64,000 nucleotides of DNA. Source: Enterococcus silesiacus. GTDB taxonomy: Bacteria; Bacillota; Bacilli; Lactobacillales; Enterococcaceae. The translations under genes were made by a program, and so were the position numbers. Where the stretch lies: contig CP013614.1 of assembly GCA_001465115.1 (NCBI GenBank), forward strand, positions 1-64,000, in the 5' to 3' direction. The first letter of the stretch is position 1. Each line of letters starts with the position of its first letter. The notes beneath the pieces were generated by a model, which made no database searches, was not told the origin of the DNA, and was given only the letters and a program-made list of their open reading frames with translations. Positions 33,606-42,518 of the stretch are shown here, piece by piece.

Positions 33606-34583
33606 ATGAACTACGGATTATTATTTCCTGGACAAGGTAGTCAATACACGCGGATGAATCAGCTCGCTCAATGCGATAAAAAAATTGTGGATTCTTTGTT
33701 GGAAGAAGCATCTGATATTTTAAATTTAGATTTAAAAAAAGAACTGTCTGAAAAAACAATGAAAGAGCTTACACAATCTGAAATTGCCCAACCAGCGATT
33801 GTTGTATTAAGTCATGCGCTATTCTTAGATTTTATGCAAAGAACTCAGCAAAAACCAACAGTGTTATTAGGACACAGCTTGGGAGAAATCAGTGCTTATC
33901 TTGCTTCTGAAAGTCTTACATTTTCTGAAGCTGTTGCGTTTGCTCAAAACAGAGGGAAGCTTATGGCAAGTACGGATGATGAATTAAAGGGAAGTGCGTC
34001 TTTAGTAGTGGATATTTTACCTGAATTATTGGAAGAATTAATCAGAGAGTGTAATAGTACAGAAAATTTGATGATTTCCGGCTATAATTCCGAAAAACAA
34101 TCGATTGTTGTTGGCCAAGAAGAAGAATTAGAGCAATTAGAAAAATTAGTTGAGTCTCAAGGCGGACAAATTATTCCGTTTCGTATGATACCTATGAAAG
34201 AAGCCAGGCCATTTCACAGTCCGTTTGTCACGATGAAACTGGATAAATTGAGAGAAATAGTTGAAACATTGACTGTTGCCCAACCTAAAGTAACTGTTTA
34301 TTCAACTGTTAGTGGTGAGTTGGTAAGTAATGAAAAGGAGATAAAAGCGAACCTGATAAAGCAATTGGTTTCTCCGGTTTTATGGCTACAAGGATTAAAG
34401 AAAGTATCCAAAATGGATGTTTCATATTTAATAGATATTGGACCTAATAAAATTATGCGAAATCTCGTTTTTGAAAATTCATTCAAGATTTCAAGTCTTG
34501 CTTATGATGATATAGAAGATAATAAAAAAATACGAGAATTATTGACAAAGGAGGAGAGAACAGTTGAGCAATGGACAGAATAA
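33606..34583 (+). CDS. Discrete (trans-acting) acyltransferase, FenF/FabD-like
   Basis: 325 residues with GQGSQ near the N-terminus, nucleophile Ser91 in LLGHSLGEISAY and catalytic His204 in ARPFHSPF. FabD-type ATs of this form usually use malonyl-CoA. In mycosubtilin clusters FenF loads malonate onto MycA. In zwittermicin clusters a discrete AT moves hydroxymalonyl from its ACP. Either role fits here, because two KS units (29360 gene and module 4 of 13171) lack a working in-line AT and this is the only discrete AT in the window. The sequence alone does not decide the substrate. The gene overlaps the aminotransferase start by 20 bp. Confidence 0.92.
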   Translation: MNYGLLFPGQGSQYTRMNQLAQCDKKIVDSLLEEASDILNLDLKKELSEKTMKELTQSEIAQPAIVVLSHALFLDFMQRTQQKPTVLLGHSLGEISAYLASESLTFSEAVAFAQNRGKLMASTDDELKGSASLVVDILPELLEELIRECNSTENLMISGYNSEKQSIVVGQEEELEQLEKLVESQGGQIIPFRMIPMKEARPFHSPFVTMKLDKLREIVETLTVAQPKVTVYSTVSGELVSNEKEIKANLIKQLVSPVLWLQGLKKVSKMDVSYLIDIGPNKIMRNLVFENSFKISSLAYDDIEDNKKIRELLTKEERTVEQWTE

Positions 34584-35895
34584 GATGGCTGAATACAACC
34601 TGAGAGTTAAAAAAATATTGCCAGGCGGTGTTCATTATAATTTTAACATGCCTTGGGAAGAAACGCCGATTCATTTTATCAATACAAAAAATAGTCGGGT
34701 TTGGGATATGAACAATAAAGAATATTTAGACTTGTATGCTCGTTTTGGTGCAATGATTGTGGGTCATAATAACCATGAATATAATGAAACTTTAAAAGAA
34801 TGCATTGATCGAGTATTATCGGTCAGTCACTGTGACTTAGATGCTGAGGTATTAGAATTAATCACTAAATTCGTTCCATCTGCTGAGATGATTCGGTTTG
34901 GTTTATCTGGAACAGAAATGGTACAAAATGCATTACGTTTAGCACGGGCATATACGCATAAAAATAAATTCATTCGATTTGAAAATCATTATCATGGAAA
35001 TGCAGATAATATTATGGGAGGTAAGCAGCATTCAGTTGAAACACCTATTCCAGAGGATTTTCTAGGAGACTTAAAAGGAACTTTAGGTCGAGCAGATGAC
35101 ATCATGGCTCAACAATCGTATCTAATTCCTTGGAATGACGAAGAGTGTTTAGAAAAGTTATTAAAGGAAAAGTCATCTGAAATTGCTGCAATCATTACAG
35201 AGCCGGTTTGTGTTAATGGAGGGTCTGTAATGCCAAAAGAGGGCTATTTATCTAAAATGCGGCAGTTATGTGATCAATACGGTGTGCTTCTGATTTTTGA
35301 TGAGATTATTACTGGATTTAGAATGGGATTAGGTGGAGCACAGAGTTATTTTAATGTTATACCTGATCTTACGATATTAGGAAAGGCATTAGGTGGTGGT
35401 GGTGTTCCAGTGTCAGCACTTGCAGGAAAAAAAGAGATTATGGAGTTGCTGATTGAAAAAAAAGTGATTCATGCTGGGACATTCAATGGTTATACATTAG
35501 GGACTTTTGCTATAAAAGCAACATTGGAGTGTTTAAGTCGAAATGACGGAGAAGCTTTAAAGACAATGAATACTTATACTGCACAATTACATCAAATTTT
35601 AAGAGATAAGGCAAAGAAAGTTGGAATGCCATTAGTGGTTCAAGGTCCGTTAGGTTGCGGGGCATATCATTGTTGTGAAAAAGAATTAACTTCTCCATCA
35701 GATTACACATTTGATATCACTTCTCTAGATATCATTTTGAATGCAGAGTTAGCTAAACAAGGAGTTCTAATGTCTAGTTTATCTAGAATTTATCCAAATA
35801 TTTTATTAAATAAAGAAGATGTTGAATGGTTTGATTACAGAGTCGAGAAAGCGTTACTTGAAACAAAAAAAGTTTATGATGAAATTAATAATTAA
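34564..35895 (+). CDS. PLP-dependent aminotransferase, glutamate-1-semialdehyde type (beta-amination)
   Basis: The TTG start at 34564 is well supported by AGGAGGAGAG upstream. 443 residues of the fold-type I GSA family: PLP Lys274 in ILGKALGGG, the DEIITGFRMG segment, and SGTEMVQNALRLARAYT at the phosphate site. In iturin/mycosubtilin assembly the homologous AMT domain converts a beta-ketoacyl-ACP to a beta-aminoacyl-ACP. The neighbouring genes (ligase-ACP-KS, ACP, AT) make this the best prediction. It is not the haem enzyme HemL by context. Confidence 0.9.
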   Translation: MSNGQNKMAEYNLRVKKILPGGVHYNFNMPWEETPIHFINTKNSRVWDMNNKEYLDLYARFGAMIVGHNNHEYNETLKECIDRVLSVSHCDLDAEVLELITKFVPSAEMIRFGLSGTEMVQNALRLARAYTHKNKFIRFENHYHGNADNIMGGKQHSVETPIPEDFLGDLKGTLGRADDIMAQQSYLIPWNDEECLEKLLKEKSSEIAAIITEPVCVNGGSVMPKEGYLSKMRQLCDQYGVLLIFDEIITGFRMGLGGAQSYFNVIPDLTILGKALGGGGVPVSALAGKKEIMELLIEKKVIHAGTFNGYTLGTFAIKATLECLSRNDGEALKTMNTYTAQLHQILRDKAKKVGMPLVVQGPLGCGAYHCCEKELTSPSDYTFDITSLDIILNAELAKQGVLMSSLSRIYPNILLNKEDVEWFDYRVEKALLETKKVYDEINN

Positions 35896-35955
35896 TCGAT
35901 GAATGAAAAGAAGGGAATAGATAGTAAATATAGCTGTCTATATACGTGAAGAATA

Positions 35956-36834
35956 ATGAAAGAAAAAAAGAGGTACCTAGCAACATACTTATTACTAGCG
36001 TTTGGAATTTGCTGGGGAATTTTAGCTGTTTATTTTATTTTTAATGACACATTAAAAACTATCTTTGGTGAATTAACTTTAGCTAATCCTTTGGTAATGA
36101 TTGCCCTTTATGCACCAACATTATCAGGCTTAATTGTCTATTTTATGCAGGGAGGAGCAAAAGGGGTTAAAGGTGTTTTAGGAAGACTGATTCCAAGGAA
36201 AAAAGATTTATGGTGGTTTCCATTTTTATTTGTTATTGCATTGTTATTCTATGCAGTGATGCATTATGGGTCAAAAATTTTAGGATTTGAGGTGCCTGAT
36301 AACGATTTTACTCTAGCAGAGATGGTAAGAGAAGCATTTATCAACCTTTTTGAAGAGACAGGGCTGATTGGTGGAGCATTTGGTTGGGTTGGATTTTTGC
36401 TTCCTTATCTACAAACAAAGTTTAAAGATAATAAAATTCCAGCATTGCTTACAGGATTTGCATTTGGATTTTTCGTGTTACCTGGATACGTCGTCAGCTC
36501 ATTTGAAACAGCAACTTTATATCCGTTTTACGTTGCTCAATTAATGGCGTTTATGTTGTTTTTTAGTTATATATTTAATGCAACTGAGGGGAGTATTTTG
36601 ATGTTCATTTATACTTTCTGGCTAATTGCTTCGGGGAGCCGTTTAAAATTATATTATTTTGATCCTAAAGTACAGATATTACAATTAGTCTTTTTCTGTA
36701 TTTTGAGTGTCATGATGTATCAGTTAGCAAAAAAAGGAATTATTGAACAAAAGTTGCAACTATTTCCAGATTATATCTATCAAAAGCAGTCTGAAAAAGG
36801 TGAACAGCCGATAGAAAAGGAGGAAGTAGTATAG
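35956..36834 (+). CDS. CPBP (CAAX protease/bacteriocin-processing)-like membrane protein, catalytic motifs degenerate
   Basis: 292 residues, about eight membrane helices. The segment AFGWVGFLLPYLQ aligns with the family's EExGWRGxLLPxL motif but lacks the Glu pair and the Arg. FAFGFFVLPGYV aligns with GLxWGLWHLPxx but lacks the His. Thus the expected metal ligands are missing and proteolysis is doubtful. A role in immunity or as a membrane scaffold is possible. An EETG sits eight residues earlier and could be an alternative acid pair. It lies between the aminotransferase and thioesterase genes of the cluster. Confidence 0.7.
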   Translation: MKEKKRYLATYLLLAFGICWGILAVYFIFNDTLKTIFGELTLANPLVMIALYAPTLSGLIVYFMQGGAKGVKGVLGRLIPRKKDLWWFPFLFVIALLFYAVMHYGSKILGFEVPDNDFTLAEMVREAFINLFEETGLIGGAFGWVGFLLPYLQTKFKDNKIPALLTGFAFGFFVLPGYVVSSFETATLYPFYVAQLMAFMLFFSYIFNATEGSILMFIYTFWLIASGSRLKLYYFDPKVQILQLVFFCILSVMMYQLAKKGIIEQKLQLFPDYIYQKQSEKGEQPIEKEEVV

Positions 36835-36856
36835 GTTCAGCTTATACGAAAGTATT

Positions 36857-37594
36857 TTGAAAAAAGAAATGTTTAATCATCTATCTCCTGGAACTAGTGA
36901 TACTCGTTTGATTTGTTTTCCTTATTTAGGCGGATACTCTCATGCCTTTAATGAACTTGCGAATAAATTGGATAGTTCTATTGACTTATGGGCTGTAAAT
37001 CCACCAGGACATGGAGGCTGTCCCTATCCTTTGGTTGAAGATGTAGAGGAGGTTGTTGATACGTACATGAAAGAGCTTCCTGAACTATTAACTAATTCCA
37101 CTGTTTTGTTGGGTTACAGTATGGGTGGTATCGTAGTTTATCATTTAATGAAGAGAATTCTTTCGATGCCAGAATTGAAAAATAAAATTCCTAAGAAGCT
37201 AATTATATTTGCTTGTGGTTCACCAGATACCTTTACTGAGTCTAATGTTTCAAAGATCCCAGATGCTCAAGTGGTTGAAAGAATAGATGGTTATGGTGCC
37301 CTTCCAGAAAAAATCAAACAAAATAAGGCTATTATGAGGTATTTAATGCCGATTTTTCGAGCAGATTGTCAGGTATTAGATTCTGCTCAAAATAAAATGA
37401 TTGAACCATTTAGAAGTGATGTAACGTTTATCTTGGGAACAAATGATCAAAAGATTAGAATACACATGGTGACTAGTTGGAGAAATTATTTTGAAAATCC
37501 TATACAAGTTAAATTGTTAAATGGTTATTCTCATATGTTCATTCATGATGATCCGGATCAAGTTGCTCAGATTATTGAAAAACAACTTTTTTAA
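36857..37594 (+). CDS. Type II thioesterase (alpha/beta hydrolase)
   Basis: About 245 residues from a TTG start at 36857; an ATG at 36869 would shorten it by four residues, and neither has a strong binding site. Motifs: CFPYLGGYSHAF near the N-terminus, nucleophile in LLGYSMGG, and the late Asp/His (GTNDQK, GYSHMF). Such enzymes clear mis-primed carriers in NRPS/PKS systems. Because no thioesterase domain ends the giant synthetase, this protein could also take part in release. Confidence 0.92.
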   Translation: MKKEMFNHLSPGTSDTRLICFPYLGGYSHAFNELANKLDSSIDLWAVNPPGHGGCPYPLVEDVEEVVDTYMKELPELLTNSTVLLGYSMGGIVVYHLMKRILSMPELKNKIPKKLIIFACGSPDTFTESNVSKIPDAQVVERIDGYGALPEKIKQNKAIMRYLMPIFRADCQVLDSAQNKMIEPFRSDVTFILGTNDQKIRIHMVTSWRNYFENPIQVKLLNGYSHMFIHDDPDQVAQIIEKQLF

Positions 37595-37626
37595 TACTAA
37601 ATAAGGGTAGAGAGCAGGCGTAGGAA

Positions 37627-38415
37627 ATGAAAATTGCTATGGTGCAAATGAATATCCAGTTACAAAATAAAAAAAAGAATTTTTCAAGAATGAAAGAATA
37701 TATCAAAAATAGAGAACCTGTTGATTTGATCCTTTTCCCTGAGATGTCACTAACTGGTTTTAGTATGGATGAAGTAGCATGTTTGAATGAAGCAGATGAA
37801 TATCACAAACAGATCAAACTACTTGCAAAGGAAGAGAAAGTAATGATTGGCTATGGTTGGGTCCAGAACCAAAATTTAGATAAGCTTGCGGAAAATCATT
37901 ATGTAATCATTGATGAAAACGGTGTAGAAATAATGGATTACACTAAGATACATCCCTTTTCATTTGCAAAAGAGAACAATCATTATCAAGCTGGCAATCA
38001 AATCGCTTTAAAAAAAATCAAGGGATTTATGTGTAGTATCTTTATCTGTTATGACTTAAGGTTTCCAGAAATATTTCAAGCTGTTTCAAAAAAAGCCGAA
38101 TTCATTATTATTGCTGCAAATTGGCCTCACGAAAGAATCGAACAATGGCATGCACTTTTGATAGCTCGAGCGATAGAGAATCAAGTTTATATTGCAGGAA
38201 TAAATTGCGTGGGAACTCAAAATGGAAATCAATACAGCGGTAATACCCTACTAGTGCACCCTTCTGGAAAAATTATAAAAGAAGGTCAATCGCATGAAGA
38301 GATTTTATACTGTGAGTTAATAAATGATGTGGCGAAAATTCGTCAATCATTTCCAGTAAAGCAAGACCGCAAAGAAAAATTTTATATTAGATTAATGAAT
38401 CATAACTTAGAATAA
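37627..38415 (+). CDS. Carbon-nitrogen hydrolase (nitrilase superfamily)
   Basis: 262 residues carrying the full Glu-Lys-Cys triad: Glu in LFPEMSLTGF, Lys in YTKIHPFSF, Cys in FICYDLRFPEIF. The motif set is closest to omega-amidase/YafV-like members acting on small amides. An amidase inside this cluster is unusual; it could trim an amide on a precursor, release a product or detoxify. It directly precedes the hydroxymalonyl-type genes. The precise substrate cannot be read from the sequence. Confidence 0.88.
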   Translation: MKIAMVQMNIQLQNKKKNFSRMKEYIKNREPVDLILFPEMSLTGFSMDEVACLNEADEYHKQIKLLAKEEKVMIGYGWVQNQNLDKLAENHYVIIDENGVEIMDYTKIHPFSFAKENNHYQAGNQIALKKIKGFMCSIFICYDLRFPEIFQAVSKKAEFIIIAANWPHERIEQWHALLIARAIENQVYIAGINCVGTQNGNQYSGNTLLVHPSGKIIKEGQSHEEILYCELINDVAKIRQSFPVKQDRKEKFYIRLMNHNLE

Positions 38416-38438
38416 AGACTAAAAAGGAGGGATAGAAA

Positions 38439-39275
38439 ATGAAAGTTGGAATTATCGGGGCTGGGGTAATGGGACAAGGTATTGCAGAAAGATTCAGTGT
38501 ATACGGTTGGCAAGTTATATTAATAGACAAGGATGATGCTATTCTTGAACAAGCGAAGGACAGTATTTTTAGAAGCTTAAAACTAAAGCAAATGTTCAAA
38601 CAAAAAATAAACCCAAAAGAATGTTTAGAGAAAATAGCTTTTGCAACATCTTATAACGAGATAGCTGACGTTAAATTTGTGATTGAAAATGTGACAGAAG
38701 AAAAAGAAATAAAAAAATCAGTGTATCAATTATTAAATAATAATTGTAATGAAGAATGTATTTTTATGGCTAATACGTCATGTGTACCAATCTCCTGGAT
38801 AGGAAATATAAGCGGTCGTCCGGACAAAGTAATAGGTGTACATTTCATGAATCCTGCACCAGTAAAAAATTTTACAGAGGTCATCTTAGGATTATTTACA
38901 TCTGAGAAAACGAAAGAGAAGGTTATTAACCTGTTAGCCTCAATCGATATTGCTGCTGAAGTTGTAAAAGATAGTCCAGGTTTTGTCTCTAATCGCTTAT
39001 CCCACTTGTTCATGAATGAAGCAGCATTTTTAGTACATGAAAATGTGGCTACACCAGAGCAAATAGATCGTATTTTTGAAGAAGGTTTTGGACATAAAAT
39101 GGGTCCTTTAAAAACTGCAGATTTAATTGGATTGGATACTGTGCTTGATTCTCTAAAAATATTATATGACGAATATGAAGATCCAAAATTTCGTGCATCG
39201 CCTTACTTAAAACAATTGGTTTCAGTAAACTATCTTGGAAGAAAATCTGGGCAAGGATTTTATAAATATTATTGA
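38439..39275 (+). CDS. 3-hydroxyacyl-CoA-type dehydrogenase of the hydroxy/methoxymalonyl-ACP pathway (FkbK/ZmaE-like)
   Basis: 278 residues with the N-terminal Rossmann motif IGAGVMGQGIAERF, then HFMNPAPV and the C-terminal helical domain (GHKMGPLKTADLIGLD). In FK520 and zwittermicin clusters this dehydrogenase oxidises glyceryl-ACP toward the aldehyde/acyl stage. It forms a tight run with an ACP, FkbH-like and FkbI-like genes (gaps 29, 10 and 3 bp), the known four-gene cassette. Strong AAGGAGGG binding site. Confidence 0.92.
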   Translation: MKVGIIGAGVMGQGIAERFSVYGWQVILIDKDDAILEQAKDSIFRSLKLKQMFKQKINPKECLEKIAFATSYNEIADVKFVIENVTEEKEIKKSVYQLLNNNCNEECIFMANTSCVPISWIGNISGRPDKVIGVHFMNPAPVKNFTEVILGLFTSEKTKEKVINLLASIDIAAEVVKDSPGFVSNRLSHLFMNEAAFLVHENVATPEQIDRIFEEGFGHKMGPLKTADLIGLDTVLDSLKILYDEYEDPKFRASPYLKQLVSVNYLGRKSGQGFYKYY

Positions 39276-39304
39276 ATTAAAAAAATAGAAATAGAGGTAA
39301 AAAA

Positions 39305-39538
39305 ATGCAAAATAAAGAAAAAATAAGGGGATTTTTAACTAATTTTATTACAAACTATGATTTAGCAGATGATGAAAATATTTTTGAAAAAGGACTAGTA
39401 AGTTCCTTATTCGCAATGCAGTTGGTCATGTTTTTAGAAAAAGAATTTTCTATTTCAATTAGTAATGAAGAACTGGATATTGATAATTTCAAAGATGTTA
39501 ATTCAATTGTTAATTTAGTAGATTCAAAACAATCATAG
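39305..39538 (+). CDS. Dedicated acyl carrier protein for the glycerate-derived extender (FkbJ-like)
   Basis: 77 residues with Ser34 in GLVSSLFAMQLVMFLE, a wording typical of carriers in methoxy/hydroxymalonyl pathways (Phe-Ala-Met after the Ser-Leu). It would carry glyceryl, then hydroxymalonyl, units. It sits between the dehydrogenase and FkbH-like genes. Distinct from the ACP at 33354. Confidence 0.93.
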   Translation: MQNKEKIRGFLTNFITNYDLADDENIFEKGLVSSLFAMQLVMFLEKEFSISISNEELDIDNFKDVNSIVNLVDSKQS

Positions 39539-39548
39539 GAGGTTCAGC

Positions 39549-40580
39549 TTGAAACAAAAAAAGATAAAATGCGTTGTTTGGGATTTGGATCTCACAATTT
39601 GGGATGGTGTTTTAACGGAGGACAAAAGAATCGAGTTACGTCCTGATGTAAAAAAAATTATTGAAACACTTGATTACCGCGGAATTCTACAATCGATAGC
39701 AAGTAAAAATGATGAAAAATTAGCCGAGAAAAAATTAAAAGAATTTGGTTTATATGATTATTTTATTTATCCAGAAATTAATTGGCATGCTAAATCAGTT
39801 TCAATCGATAAAATTGCATCTTCGATAAATATTAGTAAAGATACAATTGCTTTTATCGACGATCAGGAGTTTGAAAGAAATGAAGTAAGTTTTTCTCATT
39901 CAGAAATTTTATGTATTGATGGTGAAAAGTTAGATGGATTATTGGAGATGAGCGAGTTTAATCCGACGTTCATTACTGTCGATTCAAAAAATAGAAGACA
40001 AATGTATCAACAAGATATTGAGCGGAATCAAATTGAGGAAGCTTTTGAGGGAACAAAAGAAGCTTTTTTAAAAACGTTGAATTTAAAAATGACAATTACT
40101 GAGGCAAAGGAAGAAGATTTAAAGCGAGTTGAAGAACTTACGATTCGCACAAGTCAGCTAAACTCAACAGGAACAATTTATTCGTATGAGGATCTTCAAA
40201 AGTTACTATTTTCGAAAACACATAAAATGTTTGTAGTGCAATTAGATGATAAATATGGATCCTATGGGAAAATTGGATTGGCTTTGATCGAAACGATAGA
40301 AGAGGTATGGACGATTAAATTACTGATCATGTCTTGTCGTGTTATTTCAAGAGGAGTAGGCAATGTTTTATTGTACTATGTTATGAATAAAGCAAGAAAA
40401 AAAGCAATAACATTACAAGCGGAATTTATTCCAACTGATAGAAATAAAATTATGTATATCACGTATAAATTTAGTGGATTTAAAGAAGTAGAGAAAACAG
40501 GTGAGCAACTAATTTTTGAGGCTGATTTAACTCATGAAAAAGAATTACCTGAATACGTTTATTTGCCAAAGGAGAAATGA
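39549..40580 (+). CDS. FkbH-like glyceryl transferase/phosphatase
   Basis: TTG start at 39549 backed by an AGGAGG site. 343 residues: HAD-type N-terminus with Asp12 and Asp14 in VVWDLDLTIWDG, FIDDQEFERNE as a later HAD motif, and a GNAT-like C-terminal part. The family takes 1,3-bisphosphoglycerate, removes phosphate and loads glyceryl on the partner ACP. Members normally have DLDNT; Leu replaces Asn here, outside the two catalytic Asp. Confidence 0.93.
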   Translation: MKQKKIKCVVWDLDLTIWDGVLTEDKRIELRPDVKKIIETLDYRGILQSIASKNDEKLAEKKLKEFGLYDYFIYPEINWHAKSVSIDKIASSINISKDTIAFIDDQEFERNEVSFSHSEILCIDGEKLDGLLEMSEFNPTFITVDSKNRRQMYQQDIERNQIEEAFEGTKEAFLKTLNLKMTITEAKEEDLKRVEELTIRTSQLNSTGTIYSYEDLQKLLFSKTHKMFVVQLDDKYGSYGKIGLALIETIEEVWTIKLLIMSCRVISRGVGNVLLYYVMNKARKKAITLQAEFIPTDRNKIMYITYKFSGFKEVEKTGEQLIFEADLTHEKELPEYVYLPKEK

Positions 40581-40583
40581 AAA

Positions 40584-41729
40584 ATGGATTTTAATTTATC
40601 ATCAGACCAAAAAGAATATCAGCAAGAAATCATTGATTTTGCTCGAGAACATTTGAATGATGAAAAATATTTTGAAACTTTTTCAGCCGAAATGTGGAAA
40701 AAAGTTTCAAAGTTTGGTTTACTAGGAGTAACGATTAGTGAAGAATATGGTGGATTAGGTGAAAGTTACTTAACAGCTGCGCTGATTTTTGAAGCTCTGG
40801 GCTACGCATGCAAAAATAATGGGTTTGTTTTTGCCTTAAATAATCACATTTGGGTTTGCCAAAATCTTATCTATCTATACGGGACAGAACAGCAAAAACG
40901 TCAATTTCTGCCTAAGATGATTCAAGGAGATAATATTGGTTGTATTGCGATTTCAGAAGCTGAAGCCGGATCGGATGCTTTCAGTATGAAAACAAAAGTT
41001 AAGGAGGAAGAGGATTGCTATGTATTAAATGGTAGCAAGATGTTTGTATCAAACGGTCCGATTGCAGATACTTTTATCGTTTTTGCTGTTTCAACTGATA
41101 AAGATCCTGTTTCCTTATCTGCATTTATAGTTGAAAAAGGAATAGAGGGTTTTCAGATTGGTGAAGATATCAAAAAAATGGGACTAAATGCCTGTCCAAC
41201 CAGTGAAATCGTTTTGGAAAATTGCCGTATTCCTAAAAATAATCTATTAGGTAAATGGAACCAAGGTTCATATATTATGACTGCCGCATTAGAGTGGGAG
41301 CGATGCTATGAATTTGCTCCTCACGTGGGAACTATGACAAGAATTATTGAAGAATGTAACGAACAAGCTACCGGTAGAAAGCAGTTTGGAAAACCAATCG
41401 GTGACAATCAAGCTATTTCTCATAAGATTGCTCAAATGAAAATTAATCAGGAAATGAGTCAACTGATGCTTTACAAAATTGCGTGGTTAAAAGATCAAGG
41501 AAAAACAGCATTCTTGGAAACATCTATTTTCAAAGTTTTTGTTAGTGAACATTACATTCAAGCATGCCGAGATGCTTTGCAAATTTTCGGTGGGTACGGT
41601 TATACAACAGAATATGGCATTGAACGTGAATTAAGAGATGCGCTAGCTTGTAGTATTTATTCTGGCACCAATGAGATGCAGAAAAATACAATTTATCGTG
41701 TTAACTTAATTAATAACGGAAAATTGTAA
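40584..41729 (+). CDS. Acyl-CoA dehydrogenase-like flavoenzyme (FkbI-like)
   Basis: 381 residues, the usual family length: ISEAEAGSDAFSMKT, FVSNGPIADTFIVFA and the C-terminal GGYGYTTEYGIERELRDA segments. In extender-unit pathways it oxidises the ACP-bound C2 hydroxyl/aldehyde intermediate, passing electrons to an electron-transfer flavoprotein. The genes for that partner follow directly. Starts 3 bp after the FkbH-like gene. Confidence 0.93.
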   Translation: MDFNLSSDQKEYQQEIIDFAREHLNDEKYFETFSAEMWKKVSKFGLLGVTISEEYGGLGESYLTAALIFEALGYACKNNGFVFALNNHIWVCQNLIYLYGTEQQKRQFLPKMIQGDNIGCIAISEAEAGSDAFSMKTKVKEEEDCYVLNGSKMFVSNGPIADTFIVFAVSTDKDPVSLSAFIVEKGIEGFQIGEDIKKMGLNACPTSEIVLENCRIPKNNLLGKWNQGSYIMTAALEWERCYEFAPHVGTMTRIIEECNEQATGRKQFGKPIGDNQAISHKIAQMKINQEMSQLMLYKIAWLKDQGKTAFLETSIFKVFVSEHYIQACRDALQIFGGYGYTTEYGIERELRDALACSIYSGTNEMQKNTIYRVNLINNGKL

Positions 41730-41752
41730 CCATCTTGGAGGGAGTTGTATAG

Positions 41753-42517
41753 ATGAGACTAGTAGTCTGTTTAAAAATTGTGAGAACAAAGTATGTTTAT
41801 CCAAATGAAGAGAGAAATGAAACTTTTACATTAAATCCGTATGATCACGCAGCTTTATTGGATTGTTTAAAGCTTAAAGAAGCAACTGGTTGTGAGGTGA
41901 TTTGCCTTTCAATGGGATCAAACCCAACTAAGGATGTGTTATTAAAAACAATCGCATTAGGTGCTGATCGTGCGATTTTGCTAAGTGATTCAAAATTTTC
42001 TGGAGCGGATACAGTGGCAACTTCAAAAGTATTAGCTGAAGCAATCAAAAAAATTGGGTACATTGATTTACTCGTTTGCGGTGAAAAATCGGTTGACGGA
42101 GAAACGGGACAAGTTGGTTTTGGAATCGGAGAATGTTTAGGTATTCCTTGTATTTCTCAAGTAACTGAAGTTCTGGACAATAAAAACGATAGAGTGATAC
42201 TAGATAAAAAAGCTGGAAATCTGATCCAAACAGTTAGTGCACAATTGCCTGTTCTTTTATCTTATGAAACACTTACACTGAGTAAACTTACAGTTGGTTT
42301 ATTAGCATTAAAAAAATCTAAAAGGGAAGGAATTGAAATTTGGGATGCTGAAAGCTTAGGAATCGATCCGCTACTTTGCGGAATCAAAGGTTCAAAGACA
42401 AAGGTTTGGCGTATTGAAAAGGAAAAAAAACAAAAAAAATATCAAAAAATCGAAGGAACAGTCGAAGAAAAAGTGAATCATTTAATGAAAATATTGAATG
42501 CGACAGAAAGGGTTTGA
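41753..42517 (+). CDS. etfB: Electron-transfer flavoprotein beta subunit
   Basis: 254 residues with the ETF-beta pattern (MRLVVCLKIV, TLNPYDHAALLDCL, LLVCGEKSVDGETGQVG). It forms a heterodimer with the alpha subunit encoded one base downstream. Together they should accept electrons from the FkbI-like dehydrogenase. An Enterococcus-type cell without beta-oxidation has few other uses for an ETF, so it is probably dedicated to this pathway. Confidence 0.93.
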   Translation: MRLVVCLKIVRTKYVYPNEERNETFTLNPYDHAALLDCLKLKEATGCEVICLSMGSNPTKDVLLKTIALGADRAILLSDSKFSGADTVATSKVLAEAIKKIGYIDLLVCGEKSVDGETGQVGFGIGECLGIPCISQVTEVLDNKNDRVILDKKAGNLIQTVSAQLPVLLSYETLTLSKLTVGLLALKKSKREGIEIWDAESLGIDPLLCGIKGSKTKVWRIEKEKKQKKYQKIEGTVEEKVNHLMKILNATERV

Positions 42518-42518
42518 C

